A stretch of 64,000 nt of DNA from Emcibacter sp048269205 (GCF_048269205.1 NZ_JBLXJC010000001.1:682001-746000), one strand, 5' to 3'; positions 31,931-41,600 are shown, counted from the first letter of the stretch. Translations and numbers: made by a program. The notes: generated from the letters alone by a model not told the origin.

Positions 31931-32620
31931 ATGGGGTATGGACAATTTTGTCCCATAGCCAAGGCGCTGGATATTTTGGGTGAACGCTGGACGCTTCTGA
32001 TCCTTCGGGAACTGATCGTGGGCGGCAGGCGCTTTAACGAGCTGCAGCGCGGGCTTGGTATGATTTCTCCGGCATTGCTGACCAAACGACTTACCGAACT
32101 GGAAAAACACGGGCTTGTGGCCAAAAGACGTATCCCCGGCCAGCGGGGATATGAATATTTTCCCACCTCCTGCGCCGAGGCCCTGCAGCCAACACTTTTT
32201 TCCCTGGGTGAATGGGGTATGCAATGGGCCAAGGAAAATCTTGTGGAAGAGGACTTCGATGTTGATCTTCTGATGCTCTATCTCCAGCGCAGCATTGACT
32301 ATACCCAGTTGGTGGGTCGGGAAACAGTGATCAGGTTCGAATTTACCGACCTGAAGCAACATCCCCTGTGGTGGCTTGTGGTTAATGACGACCGTACCGA
32401 AGTCTGTGTCAAGGATCCGGGCCGGGATGTGGATATCTTTTTCCAGACAAAACTCCGCACCATGTGCGAGGTCTGGCTTGGGCATGATACCTACCGCCGC
32501 GCCCTTAAGGACGAGGATCTTTCCATCGTCGGCCCAACGAGCCTGACCCGCAATGTGACGTCATGGCTGCGTTGCAGCCCCTATACCTCGCCCGAGGATT
32601 GTGAACTGGTACTCACCTGA
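31931..32620 (+). CDS. HxlR family regulator with SCP2-like C-terminal domain
   Basis: 229 residues from the ATG at 31931, which has GGAGG eight bases upstream; the longer frame from 31886 has no such site. The N-terminal HxlR winged helix reads CPIAKALDILGERWTLLILRELIVGGRRFNELQRGLGMISPALLTKRLTELEKHGL, with the single Cys near the start typical of redox- or aldehyde-sensing HxlR members. The C-terminal half (about 115-225) resembles an SCP2 sterol-carrier-like fold that could bind a hydrophobic ligand. Probably controls the divergent methyltransferase. Confidence 0.87.
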   Translation: MGYGQFCPIAKALDILGERWTLLILRELIVGGRRFNELQRGLGMISPALLTKRLTELEKHGLVAKRRIPGQRGYEYFPTSCAEALQPTLFSLGEWGMQWAKENLVEEDFDVDLLMLYLQRSIDYTQLVGRETVIRFEFTDLKQHPLWWLVVNDDRTEVCVKDPGRDVDIFFQTKLRTMCEVWLGHDTYRRALKDEDLSIVGPTSLTRNVTSWLRCSPYTSPEDCELVLT

Positions 32621-32625
32621 ACTGG

Positions 32626-33060
32626 TTATCCGTCGGCACCTGCAAGTGATGTCGCTGTTTTGAACAGGGATTGCCAGCCCATTCCCATCGGGCACAGGGC
32701 AATCAGCTGGATGACAACGGGTTTTTTGGGATCAAATGAGGACTTGTAGACCGAAGGAAGCAGGATAATACCCAGGATCAGGGCCGCCAGACCCCAACCG
32801 AGCAAACTGCTGTCGAACTTCCAGAATCCATTTTCGATATAGTGCCTGAGCGGTGGTTCGATAATAATTCCGAAGGTAAAGGCCAGATACTGGGGCAAAA
32901 TCGGCGAGTGTGAAGGTTCCGGTGGTTCGGCGCTCCCGCCGGGCGGAGGAGCAAGTGTGTGCAGATCGTATGCTTTTGTCTGGTCGTCCTTTTCCTGTGT
33001 TTCCGACTGCAGATCGAAATATTTGGCAATGGATGACATAAGTCCGGGGTTCTCAGCCAT
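32626..33060 (-). CDS. Small membrane protein of unknown function
   Basis: 144 residues. A polar, Pro-rich N-terminus (to about 50) precedes two or three hydrophobic segments (YLAFTFGIIIEPPL near 58-72, LLGWGLAALILGIILLPSVY near 85-104, VVIQLIALCPMGMGW near 115-129). GGGAGAG precedes the ATG. No family recognised. It is convergent with the HxlR gene (five bases apart). Confidence 0.7.
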   Translation of the reverse strand: MAENPGLMSSIAKYFDLQSETQEKDDQTKAYDLHTLAPPPGGSAEPPEPSHSPILPQYLAFTFGIIIEPPLRHYIENGFWKFDSSLLGWGLAALILGIILLPSVYKSSFDPKKPVVIQLIALCPMGMGWQSLFKTATSLAGADG

Positions 33061-33241
33061 TTTTTCTCTCCCGTGATTTGAGTTCAGGCCATATTCTGTC
33101 TACTCCTGTGGAACTTGTCGCAAACTCAAACTCCTAAAAGGGTAATCTTATGGAGTGTGTTTGTAAATATTCAATGCAATCAGAAAAGGTTGTTGACTGA
33201 TGGTTCTGAAGCCCTGCCGGGGACTGACGATGCGGATGATT

Positions 33242-34264
33242 TCAGCTGGCAGGGAACCAGTGCCGGGTGCGGTTGGCGAAGGCGACAAGCGACAGCATGA
33301 CCGGCACTTCCACCAGCACCCCGACAACGGTCGCCAGCGCGGCGCCGGAATGAAGGCCGAACAGGGAGATGGCCACGGCGACGGCCAGTTCAAAAAAGTT
33401 TGAGGTGCCGATCAGGCACGCGGGTGCGGCGATATTATGCGGCAGCCGGAGGATCTTTGCCGCTACATAGGCAATGGCAAAGATGCCATAGGTCTGCAGC
33501 AGCAAGGGGATTGCAATCAGGCCGATGGTCTGGGGCTGGGTCAGCAGGACTTCGGCCTGGAATCCGAACAGGAGGACAACTGTCGCCATCAATCCCAGAA
33601 CAGACCAGGGCTTCAGGACATGGACAAAACGGTCGAGCTGTTCCCCGTTCCCTTTTGCTTCCAGGTGCCGGCGGGTCAGAATACCGGCCGTCAGGGGCAG
33701 CACCACATAAAGGACTACAGACAGCAGCAGCGTTTCCCAGGGAACCTCGATATCACTGACGCCCAGCAGGAAGGCGGCGATCGGCGCAAAGGCAAACACC
33801 ATGATGGTATCGTTTACGGACACCTGGACAAGGGTATAGTTGGGATCCCCTTTGGTCAGCTGGCTCCAGACAAAGACCATGGCGGTGCAGGGGGCGACCC
33901 CCAGCAGGATCATGCCTGCGATATATTCCCCGGCGGACTGCGGGTCGACCCAGTCGGCAAACAGGACGCGGAAAAACAGCCAGCCGAGCCCGGCCATGGT
34001 GAAGGGCTTGATAAGCCAGTTAACAATGACGGTCAGGAACAGGCCCTTGGGCTTTTTACCGATGTCCTTCACAGCAGAAAAGTCGATCTGCACCATCATG
34101 GGATAAATCATGACCCAGATAAACAGGGCCACCACCAGATTGGCGTGGGCCAGTTCCAGCCCGGCAACCACCGTAAATAATCCCGGTACCAGATTGCCCA
34201 GAAGAACCCCGGCGACGATACACAGGCCGATCCAGACGGTTAAATAACGCTCAAATATACCCAA
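33242..34264 (-). CDS. ACR3-family arsenite efflux transporter
   Basis: 340 residues with ten hydrophobic segments and the ACR3 signatures: Cys126 in GVAPCTAMVFVWS (the conserved cysteine of the arsenite pathway) and an acidic residue in GTSNFFELAVA. It exports As(III) from the cytoplasm. The best start is TTG at 34264 with GAGG five bases upstream. No arsR, arsC or arsH is adjacent, so its regulation is not visible; it lies 18 bases behind the PPK2 gene and may be its downstream partner. Confidence 0.9.
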   Translation of the reverse strand: MGIFERYLTVWIGLCIVAGVLLGNLVPGLFTVVAGLELAHANLVVALFIWVMIYPMMVQIDFSAVKDIGKKPKGLFLTVIVNWLIKPFTMAGLGWLFFRVLFADWVDPQSAGEYIAGMILLGVAPCTAMVFVWSQLTKGDPNYTLVQVSVNDTIMVFAFAPIAAFLLGVSDIEVPWETLLLSVVLYVVLPLTAGILTRRHLEAKGNGEQLDRFVHVLKPWSVLGLMATVVLLFGFQAEVLLTQPQTIGLIAIPLLLQTYGIFAIAYVAAKILRLPHNIAAPACLIGTSNFFELAVAVAISLFGLHSGAALATVVGVLVEVPVMLSLVAFANRTRHWFPAS

Positions 34265-34282
34265 CTTTACCTCTGTTTGTTT

Positions 34283-35047
34283 TTATTCCGCGATACGGCC
34301 GCTGACGACAAGTTCCGGGTGATAGGGGAAGACCACTTCCGGGTCCGGGGTGGCTGCATGCATATCCTTGTCCGGGCAATCCATATGCGCCATGAGATGG
34401 CGGATGACATTGAGCCGGGCGTTCTTTTTATCATCGGAGCGCACAATAACCCAGGGAGTGATGGGGTTGTGGGTACGCTCGAACATGTCATTGCGCGCCT
34501 GGCTGTATTCTTCCCAGTGTTTCACGGCCACTTCATCGATGGGGCTGATTTTCCATTGTTTCAGAGGGTCGACCCGGCGGTCCTCAAGACGTTTCTTTTG
34601 CTCGCCTTTGGAGATATCAAGATAATATTTGAAGACTTTGATGCCGGACTGGACCAGCATCTGTTCAAAGGTGACGACGGAGTTCATAAAGTCCTCATAT
34701 TCCTGGTTACTGCAAAAACCCATCACCCGTTCGACCCCGGCCCGGTTATACCAGCTGCGGTTCATCAGGACCATTTCCTGGGCCGCGGGCAGATGTTCCA
34801 CAAAACGCTGGAAATACCAGGAACTGCGGTCCCGTTCAGTGGGTTTTCCCAAGGCCACCACCCGGGTTTCCCGGGGGCTAAGGTGCTGGACGATCCGTTT
34901 GATGGTGCCGTCCTTGCCTGCCGCATCACGGCCTTCGAAAATCAGCAGAATTTTGCGGTCATACTGGATAATATGCCGCTGCAGCTTGACCAGTTCGATC
35001 TGAAGTTTTTTCAGAGTAGATTTATAATCACTGTGGTCCTTGCTCAT
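34283..35047 (-). CDS. ppk2: Polyphosphate kinase 2
   Basis: 254 residues of the PPK2 family, which uses polyphosphate to phosphorylate nucleotides. Walker A is FEGRDAAGKDGT at 38-48, the Walker B/lid region reads MNRSWYNRAGVERV, and the usual C-terminal HLMAHMDCPDKD is present. The size and single domain suit a class I enzyme acting on nucleoside diphosphates, though class cannot be fixed by eye. Followed by the ACR3 gene; divergent from the MgtC/DUF4010 gene. Confidence 0.92.
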   Translation of the reverse strand: MSKDHSDYKSTLKKLQIELVKLQRHIIQYDRKILLIFEGRDAAGKDGTIKRIVQHLSPRETRVVALGKPTERDRSSWYFQRFVEHLPAAQEMVLMNRSWYNRAGVERVMGFCSNQEYEDFMNSVVTFEQMLVQSGIKVFKYYLDISKGEQKKRLEDRRVDPLKQWKISPIDEVAVKHWEEYSQARNDMFERTHNPITPWVIVRSDDKKNARLNVIRHLMAHMDCPDKDMHAATPDPEVVFPYHPELVVSGRIAE

Positions 35048-35203
35048 GATCCGTTCCCGAACAATTGTCTGACTGACCCTATAATGCCACAGCGAGCGGA
35101 AAAGTCAGCCCCGCATTCAGGAAATGGAAAAAGCGGCGTGAAAGTCAAAAAATTCTGTTATGATTTTCAAATCAATAGGCAAAAAGGGATCACATCATTG
35201 CCA

Positions 35204-36469
35204 ATGAGTGAGGCACAACTTGTATTTTTCCAGATGGGGGCGGCGCTGGCCATCGGTCTGTTAATCGGTATCGAACGCGGCTGGGAAAAACGAGAGGCTG
35301 CCGAGGGGCAGCGGATCGCCGGGGTCAGGACCTACGGACTGCTCGGACTTTTAGGCGGTGCCTCCGCCCTGGTGGCGGGACATTTTGGCTCACTGGTGAT
35401 CAGTCTGGCGTTTTTCGCCGTTGCTGCAGTCCTCACGGTGGTCTATGCGGTCAATCTCAATCGTGGAAATGATGCCGGGATCACCAGCCTTGTTGCCGGT
35501 CTGTTGACTTTCATCCTCGGGGCCCTGGCGGTCATGTCCCATGTCAGTATTGCCGTATCCGTCGCTGTGGTGGCGGTGCTGCTCCTCAGTCACAAGCCCC
35601 TGCTTCATAAATGGGTCGGGAAGCTGGAGGCCGTGGAATTACAGGCGGCTTTCAAGCTGTTGCTGATCTCGGTGGTGATGCTACCGGTGCTGCCCGACAA
35701 GGGATATGGTCCGTGGCAGGCGCTCAATCCCTATGCCATATGGTGGATGGTGGTGTTGGTGGCGATTATTTCCTTTGTCGGTTATTTCGCCATCAAAATA
35801 GGCGGTGCGCGGCATGGTGCTGTCTTTACCGGCCTTTTTGGCGGACTTGCCTCTTCGACGGCGGTAACAATGCATTTTTCCCGAATGACCCGGCGTACTC
35901 CTGCCTTGTCACCGGTACTGGGCACCGGCATTTTGCTGGCCTGCGGCACGACCTATCTTCGGATCATGCTTGTTGCCTCCATTATAAATATCTCCCTGTT
36001 TCAGGTTCTGTTCCTGCCAATTGTGGTCATGGCGGTATTGACTTATCTTCCTGCCTTCTATTACTGGCAAAAATATTCAGACGACAATGCAGGGCCCGTG
36101 TCCACGTTGACCAATCCGCTGGAACTCTGGCCCGCTATCGGGTTTGGTCTGCTGCTGGCTGTAGTGATGGTCCTGGGCAGGGCAACCCGCGACTGGGTTG
36201 GGGAGGCGGGTATCCTTGCCCTGGCGGCTGCTTTCGGGGTGGCGGATGTGGATGCCATCACCCTGTCCCTGTCCCGGATGAGCCTTATCGACTTGTCTTC
36301 GCAGATTGCCGTGACCGGTATTGTCATTGCGGCGGTTAGTAACAATCTTATCAAGGGTGCCATAGCCGCCGTGATCGGCGGCAGGAATATCGGTATTCGT
36401 GTCAGTCTGCCGCTTATGGTCAGTGCCGGTGCCGGTCTGCTGATCACCTGGTTTGGCGTCTGGCACTGA
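35204..36469 (+). CDS. MgtC/SapB and DUF4010 inner-membrane protein
   Basis: 421 residues. The first third is an MgtC/SapB domain (GAALAIGLLIGIERGWEKREAAEGQRIAGVRTYGLLGLLGG) and the rest a DUF4010 domain with about nine hydrophobic segments (VGYFAIKIGGARHGAVFTGLFGGLASSTAVT near its centre). The role is uncertain; such proteins are linked to ion homeostasis. A perfect TATAAT at 35080-35085 lies upstream. The ATG at 35204 is given, but a TTG six bases earlier has a better spaced AAGGGAT and could be the true start. The frame is open further upstream but that part overlaps ppk2 in antisense. Confidence 0.85.
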   Translation: MSEAQLVFFQMGAALAIGLLIGIERGWEKREAAEGQRIAGVRTYGLLGLLGGASALVAGHFGSLVISLAFFAVAAVLTVVYAVNLNRGNDAGITSLVAGLLTFILGALAVMSHVSIAVSVAVVAVLLLSHKPLLHKWVGKLEAVELQAAFKLLLISVVMLPVLPDKGYGPWQALNPYAIWWMVVLVAIISFVGYFAIKIGGARHGAVFTGLFGGLASSTAVTMHFSRMTRRTPALSPVLGTGILLACGTTYLRIMLVASIINISLFQVLFLPIVVMAVLTYLPAFYYWQKYSDDNAGPVSTLTNPLELWPAIGFGLLLAVVMVLGRATRDWVGEAGILALAAAFGVADVDAITLSLSRMSLIDLSSQIAVTGIVIAAVSNNLIKGAIAAVIGGRNIGIRVSLPLMVSAGAGLLITWFGVWH

Positions 36470-36488
36470 TTGAGGGGGGGCGGAACCA

Positions 36489-37400
36489 GTGACGAACAAA
36501 AAACACAAAACAGTTTCTCTTGTGCTCGGCAGCGGCGGTGCCCGCGGCCTTGCCCATATCGGCGTCATACACGAGCTGCAGAAGGCTGATTACGAGATCA
36601 AATCCATATCCGGCTGTTCCATAGGCGCTCTGGTGGGGGGTGTTTTTGCCGCCGGACGTCTTCATGAGTTCGAGCAATGGGTGAGGGCGATTACCAAGGT
36701 CGATATTCTGGCACTGATGGATATCTCCTGGGGTAAGAACGGATTAATCAAGGGCGACCGGATCATCAATACCCTTGTGGACCTTGTCGGTGACAAAAAG
36801 ATCGAGGACCTGCCCGTGAGCTTTACGGCCGTTGCCACGGATATCACTCACGAAAGGGAAGTCTGGCTCAGTTCCGGACCCCTGTTCGATGCCATCCGGG
36901 CCTCCATGTCGCTGCCGCTGTTTTTCACGCCGGTTAAACATGGCAAGGGGTTTCTCATCGACGGCGGTGTTCTCAATCCGGTACCCATTGCGCCCACTTT
37001 TCGCGACAAGACGGACATGACCATTGCCGTACACCTTGGCGGCCGCAAGGACCGGGACAGTGTCAGCAAGCTGGAAAAGGCAGGAAAACTCAAAAATCCT
37101 GACAATAAATCCCCGATGCATGAAAAGATCGGCAAGTTTATTTCCTTTCTCAAATCCGATGAGGATGGCAACAAGGGAAAAGAAAAGAAACTGGGGTCGC
37201 TGGGCGTTGCCAACCAGGCCTTTGACACCATGCAGAGCACCATCGCCCGTCAGAAGCTGGCGGCCTATCCGCCGGACGCGACCATTGAAATCAGCCGCAA
37301 CATCTGCGGCACCATGGATTTTGACCGGGCTGCGGAAATCATCGAGATCGGGGCGGAAGAAACCCGGAATTTTCTCTCCAGACTGGAAGGTTCAGCCTAG
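36489..37400 (+). CDS. Patatin-like phospholipase (RssA type)
   Basis: 303 residues with the patatin fold: the glycine-rich oxyanion loop GSGGARGLAHIG near 14-25, the nucleophile G-C-S44-I-G (GXSXG) and the catalytic Asp in IDGGVLNPVP. No signal peptide, so it would act on cytoplasmic or inner-leaflet lipids. It follows the MgtC/DUF4010 gene by 19 bases and may share its transcript; its stop overlaps that of the LysR gene on the other strand by four bases. Confidence 0.92.
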   Translation: MTNKKHKTVSLVLGSGGARGLAHIGVIHELQKADYEIKSISGCSIGALVGGVFAAGRLHEFEQWVRAITKVDILALMDISWGKNGLIKGDRIINTLVDLVGDKKIEDLPVSFTAVATDITHEREVWLSSGPLFDAIRASMSLPLFFTPVKHGKGFLIDGGVLNPVPIAPTFRDKTDMTIAVHLGGRKDRDSVSKLEKAGKLKNPDNKSPMHEKIGKFISFLKSDEDGNKGKEKKLGSLGVANQAFDTMQSTIARQKLAAYPPDATIEISRNICGTMDFDRAAEIIEIGAEETRNFLSRLEGSA

Positions 37401-38329
37401 CAGGCCGGATTTTCTTCAATGGCAAGATTTGCGGAAACCTCGGAAAAAATTTCTGTCAGTATCCCGACCACCGGGTAATGCAGGGCCTCTTTCCTGACCA
37501 GGACTGCAGATCTGACTTCGGTCCTGTTTTCCATCGGCACAGGACAGAGTTCGCCGCGGGCGAAATCCTCCCGGAACAGATGCGCCGGACCGCCGGTGAT
37601 GTGGTCGGTGACTTTGGATATGGCGCGGAGGACCGCGTAGTTTTCGCATTTTACGCCCTGGATCAGCGGGACGCCGCTTTCCGGCTGGACCCTGGAAAAC
37701 CAGTCCTGGATGTAGTCCGGAATTTTAGGGGCGGCGAGGGGATAGCCCAGAAGTTCTCCCACGGAAACCTTTGTGCCCGGATATCTTTCCGCCAGCAGGG
37801 GATGCCCGGCTCTGGCGGCGAAAATCAGGTCCTGATCCGCGAGCGGAGTTGCTTGCAGGTCGTCCAGCTTTTCTCCGGTTTCGAATGCCCCCACCGCAAT
37901 GTCGAGCTTCGCCTTTTTCAGGTCGCCGAGCAGCCGTTCCGCGGAATCCACCCGCACATCAATGGAAATACGGGGGTAGCGGGAAAGAAAACGGGACAGA
38001 ACCAGGGACAGAAGATTCTGTTCGACCACCGGGCCGACGCCAAGACGCAATTCGCCAAGCTCCATAGTGGCCATCAGGGTCATCTGCCGCTGAAGCATTT
38101 CTCCCTGACCCAGAAGCGCCTGCCCCCGCTCCAGAAGAAAGTTTCCGAAGGCGGTCGGTGTTGCGCCCCGCCGTGAACGATGGAACAGGGTAACGCCAAG
38201 CCTGTCTTCCAGTCGGGCTATTTTCTTGGTCAGGGAGGGCTGGGACATGCCGAGAGTCTCTGCGGCCCGGTTGAAACTGCCTTGCTCTGCAAGAGTTGTA
38301 ACCAGCCGGAGTTCCTGAAGCTCGATCAT
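37397..38329 (-). CDS. LysR family transcriptional regulator
   Basis: 310 residues: N-terminal helix-turn-helix (LRLVTTLAEQGSFNRAAETLGMSQPSLTKKIARLEDRLGVTLF, about 7-49) and a periplasmic-binding-like effector domain (about 90-300). It is divergent from the alkylsulfatase gene with a 105-base AT-rich gap between them, the usual arrangement for a LysR regulator and its target, so it probably controls that gene. Confidence 0.9.
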   Translation of the reverse strand: MIELQELRLVTTLAEQGSFNRAAETLGMSQPSLTKKIARLEDRLGVTLFHRSRRGATPTAFGNFLLERGQALLGQGEMLQRQMTLMATMELGELRLGVGPVVEQNLLSLVLSRFLSRYPRISIDVRVDSAERLLGDLKKAKLDIAVGAFETGEKLDDLQATPLADQDLIFAARAGHPLLAERYPGTKVSVGELLGYPLAAPKIPDYIQDWFSRVQPESGVPLIQGVKCENYAVLRAISKVTDHITGGPAHLFREDFARGELCPVPMENRTEVRSAVLVRKEALHYPVVGILTEIFSEVSANLAIEENPAC

Positions 38330-38434
38330 TTATATTCCAAAAAGTTATTAAAATACCGAATTAATATTATTATATGGAATTATAAGGCTGACGTAAACTC
38401 CTCCTGGTCGGGAACAGATACAGGGAGTTGCGTC

Positions 38435-40234
38435 ATGTCACTGAGCACCGTTCGGAACCGTTTTCATCCATATTTTCTGGGATATGTGATTTTTGCCTGC
38501 CTTTCGGCCTCTGTCACCAGCGCGACGGAAATCGCCAGACCGGAAATTTCCATTCATCCGGAGCTTGCCGCTCATACTCCTCATTTTGAGGAAAAGGTCT
38601 ATCAGATTGGCGGTAATGTCTTTTCCGCCGTTGGCTATAGTCTCGGCAATGTGATTATGATTGTGGGTGAGGACGGCGTGATTGTTGTCGATACCGGCAC
38701 CCACCCCGGTGAGGCGGCGGAAGCCTGGCGGGAACTGCGCAAACATTCCGAAAAGCCGGTCAGGGCGGTGGTCTATACTCATTTCCATCCCGATCACTGG
38801 GGCGGCGTGAAGGCGATTGTCTCGCCGGAGGAGGTGGCCTCCGGCAAGGTGCGCATTTTCGCCCATGAAACCCTGGTCAGCAATGTCATTCATCAGGGCG
38901 GGGCGGTTGGACCGATATTGGCCATGCGCAGTGGTTACAGCTTCGGTATTGGTCTGCCTCCGGAAGACAGGGAAGGCATGAACGAGGGCATCGGCCCGGA
39001 AGTCACCCAAGGTATATCCGGATTTATCTATCCCACCGATGTGTTCGCTGACCGGCTTGAGGTGACTATTGCCGGCGTGGATATGGAGATGGTGCATGTG
39101 CCGAGCGAGGCGCCGGACGAGATTTCCGTCTATCTGAAGAAAGAAAAGATTCTTCTGTCCGGGGAAACCATACAGGGCCCGACCCTGCCCAATATTCATA
39201 CCCTGCGCGGGACCAAATTCCGTGATCCCCTGCAATGGTACAAAAGCATTGACCGCTTGCGGGCTTTTGGAGCGGATCATCTTGTCCCGTCCCATGGCCA
39301 GCCCATATATGGTGCGGACAGGGTAGAGGAAGTATTGCGTCTGACCCGGGACGGCATCCAGTTTATTCACGACCAGACCCTGCGCCATATGAACAAGGGG
39401 CTGACGCCTGACGAACTGGCGCAGACAGTGGTATTTCCTGACTATCTGGCCAACTCGAAACCTTACCTCCGGGAATATTACGGTACGGTCAAGCATGCGG
39501 TGCGGCAGATTTATACGGGTTACCTCGGCTGGTTCGAGGGAGACCCGGTTGACCTGGACCCGCTGCCGTCGGTTGAGGCATCACACCGCTATGTGGCCCT
39601 GATGGGAGGACGGGACAAGGTACTTGCGGTCGCCCGCACAGCTTATGAAGATGGCGAAGTCCAGTGGGCGGCGGAGCTTGCCACCCATCTGGTCAGGACC
39701 AATCACGATGACAGGGCGGCCCGTCTGCTCAAGGCCGCCGCTTTCAGGCATCTGGGCTATGCCAGCATGAACAGCAACTGGCGGAACTGGTATCTGACCT
39801 CTGCCCGGGAACTGGAAGGGGATATTGACCCGGTTGGCCATCTGATGGAATTTGCCGGTTATTTTTCCTCCCCCGATATCGTTGCGGCTTGGCCGCTGGC
39901 CAGGGTTATCGAAGGACTTGGCCCCAGGCTGGCCCCGGACAAGACCCTGGACCTTGAGACAACCCTTGCCTTTGTCGCGACGGACACGGGGGAGGCGCAT
40001 GCCCTGGAGATCAGGCGGGCTGTGGCCCAGTTTCATGAAACCATCCCGGACAGAGCTGAGTTGACTGTCCGGGCACCAAGACTGGTACTTGTCGGTCTTT
40101 TGACCGGGCGAGCCTCTGTCGGGCAACTTATGGAACAAGGGGTTTTGCAGGTGGATGGAAGCGAAACGCGTCTGGAGGAACTGCTCGGGATGTTTGATCC
40201 CCTGTTTTCTCCGATCCGCCTGACGGTGCGATAA
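38435..40234 (+). CDS. Linear primary-alkylsulfatase, SdsA1-like
   Basis: 599 residues from the ATG at 38435 (AGGGAG seven bases upstream). A signal peptide ending near TSA leads to a metallo-beta-lactamase domain with the zinc ligands in THFHPDHWGG (115-124), then the SdsA alkylsulfatase dimerisation and SCP2-like C-terminal domains (SVEASHRYVALMGGRDKVLA; TNHDDRAARLLKAAAFRHLGY; ARELEG). SdsA enzymes cleave sulfate from linear alkyl sulfates such as SDS outside the cytoplasm, releasing an alcohol and sulfate. A strong terminator follows. A LysR regulator is divergent. Confidence 0.92.
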   Translation: MSLSTVRNRFHPYFLGYVIFACLSASVTSATEIARPEISIHPELAAHTPHFEEKVYQIGGNVFSAVGYSLGNVIMIVGEDGVIVVDTGTHPGEAAEAWRELRKHSEKPVRAVVYTHFHPDHWGGVKAIVSPEEVASGKVRIFAHETLVSNVIHQGGAVGPILAMRSGYSFGIGLPPEDREGMNEGIGPEVTQGISGFIYPTDVFADRLEVTIAGVDMEMVHVPSEAPDEISVYLKKEKILLSGETIQGPTLPNIHTLRGTKFRDPLQWYKSIDRLRAFGADHLVPSHGQPIYGADRVEEVLRLTRDGIQFIHDQTLRHMNKGLTPDELAQTVVFPDYLANSKPYLREYYGTVKHAVRQIYTGYLGWFEGDPVDLDPLPSVEASHRYVALMGGRDKVLAVARTAYEDGEVQWAAELATHLVRTNHDDRAARLLKAAAFRHLGYASMNSNWRNWYLTSARELEGDIDPVGHLMEFAGYFSSPDIVAAWPLARVIEGLGPRLAPDKTLDLETTLAFVATDTGEAHALEIRRAVAQFHETIPDRAELTVRAPRLVLVGLLTGRASVGQLMEQGVLQVDGSETRLEELLGMFDPLFSPIRLTVR

Positions 40235-40237
40235 GAT

Positions 40238-40263
40238 AACCCCCGGAATTTTTCCGGGGGTTT
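40238..40263 (+). terminator. Rho-independent terminator
   Basis: AACCCCCGGAA (40238-40248), loop TTT, TTCCGGGGGTT (40252-40262): a perfect 11-bp stem between the convergent alkylsulfatase and sqr genes. Confidence 0.85.
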
Positions 40264-40275
40264 AGATGTGCCGCC

Positions 40276-41547
40276 TCAGTTTTCCAGTTTTTCGATGCCG
40301 AATAACTTCAGAATATATTTTTCATAGATCGGTTCGCTGGTGCCGCTCTTCATTTTGTTCATGAAGTATTTTTCGAAACCGATTTTGGCCAGATGCACCC
40401 ATTTGCCTTTCTTGAACCAGGTGACATTACGGGGCGGGATCTGCGGCATGGCCACGAAAGCGATCCCTGTATTGCCCATGTCAGCAAGGCAGATAGCGTT
40501 CCAGGTGGCTTTGGCGTAGGGTTTTTCCCCCTTGAGGTCTGCGGCGATATTATGGGCAATGGCGGTGACCATGGACTCAATCATATAGCCGGTTTTTGGC
40601 GTCCCTGTCGGCACGGGCGTGTCTTCTACCGGCGGAATGGCCACGCAGACCCCGGCGGAATAGATATTGGCCCATTTCGGGTTGCGCTGATATTCATCAA
40701 TCAGCACGAAGCCCTTGGGATTGCAGAGCCCCTCGACCGAGGCGACCGGGTCCACGCCGGAGAACGGCGGGATCATCATTGCATGTTTGAAGGGCACCTC
40801 ATGGGTGCGTTCCACTTCCTTGTTCTGGTTGAATTCCTCCACCTGGAACTTGCCGTCCTGCACTTCCTTGACGCTGGCATTGCAGATCCATTTGATATCC
40901 TTGGAGCGGAGTTCGCTTTCCAGCATGGCCTTGGAATCCCCAACGCCGCCGAGACCAAGGTGGCCGATATAGGGTTCGCTGGTGACATAGGTCATCGGCA
41001 CCTTGTGGCGCACCTTGTGATCTTTCAGCGCCTTGTCCAGGATCAGGGCATATTCATAGGCCGGCCCGAAGCAGCTTGCCCCCTGGAAGGCACCGACGAT
41101 GACAGGGCCCGGATTTTCCACAAGCTCCTTGAAATTCACATAGGATTTTTCCGCATGTTCCAGCGTACAGACCGACTGGGTAAAGCCGTCCGGACCGGCG
41201 CCGGGGATATTCCCCCAGGCAAGTTTCGGGCCGGTGGTAATGACCAGATAGTCGTAATCGATACTGTCGCCCGAGGCGAGGGTGATCTGATTGGCGTCCG
41301 GGTCGATTTTTGTCACCCGTTCGGCTATGAAGCCGATGTTTTTCTTGGCCAGATAGGGTTCCGCATCAAAGCTGACTTCATCCGCCTCACGCCAGCCGAC
41401 AGCGATCCAGGGATTTGAGGGGACGAATTTGAACTTTGGACTTTCATTGATCAGAATAACTTCGTGAGTCTTGTCGAGCTCTTCCCTGATTTCATAAGCG
41501 GCGGGCATGCCGCCAAGGCCTGCGCCAATTATAAGTACTTTTGCCAT
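40276..41547 (-). CDS. sqr: Sulfide:quinone oxidoreductase
   Basis: 423 residues, FAD-dependent. The FAD-binding GAGLGG lies at 8-13. All three redox cysteines of the family are present: Cys127 (SVCTLEHA), Cys159 (GASCFGPAYEY) and Cys353 (NAICLADMG), at nearly the same spacing as in the Acidithiobacillus enzyme (128, 160, 356). It oxidises sulfide to polysulfide and passes electrons to quinone at the inner membrane. AAGGAA precedes the ATG. Upstream lie an FNR-type box at -41.5 of a predicted start site and an inverted repeat over that start site. Confidence 0.92.
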   Translation of the reverse strand: MAKVLIIGAGLGGMPAAYEIREELDKTHEVILINESPKFKFVPSNPWIAVGWREADEVSFDAEPYLAKKNIGFIAERVTKIDPDANQITLASGDSIDYDYLVITTGPKLAWGNIPGAGPDGFTQSVCTLEHAEKSYVNFKELVENPGPVIVGAFQGASCFGPAYEYALILDKALKDHKVRHKVPMTYVTSEPYIGHLGLGGVGDSKAMLESELRSKDIKWICNASVKEVQDGKFQVEEFNQNKEVERTHEVPFKHAMMIPPFSGVDPVASVEGLCNPKGFVLIDEYQRNPKWANIYSAGVCVAIPPVEDTPVPTGTPKTGYMIESMVTAIAHNIAADLKGEKPYAKATWNAICLADMGNTGIAFVAMPQIPPRNVTWFKKGKWVHLAKIGFEKYFMNKMKSGTSEPIYEKYILKLFGIEKLEN

Positions 41548-41600
41548 TGTGATTTCCTTTTCGACTTTGCCTTCCCTGGATACCCGTATCCGTTCATTAA

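Noticed and set aside
34277..35197. N-terminal 300-codon extension of the MgtC/DUF4010 frame
   Set aside because: It is antisense to ppk2 and carries no family similarity; the gene starts near 35198-35204.
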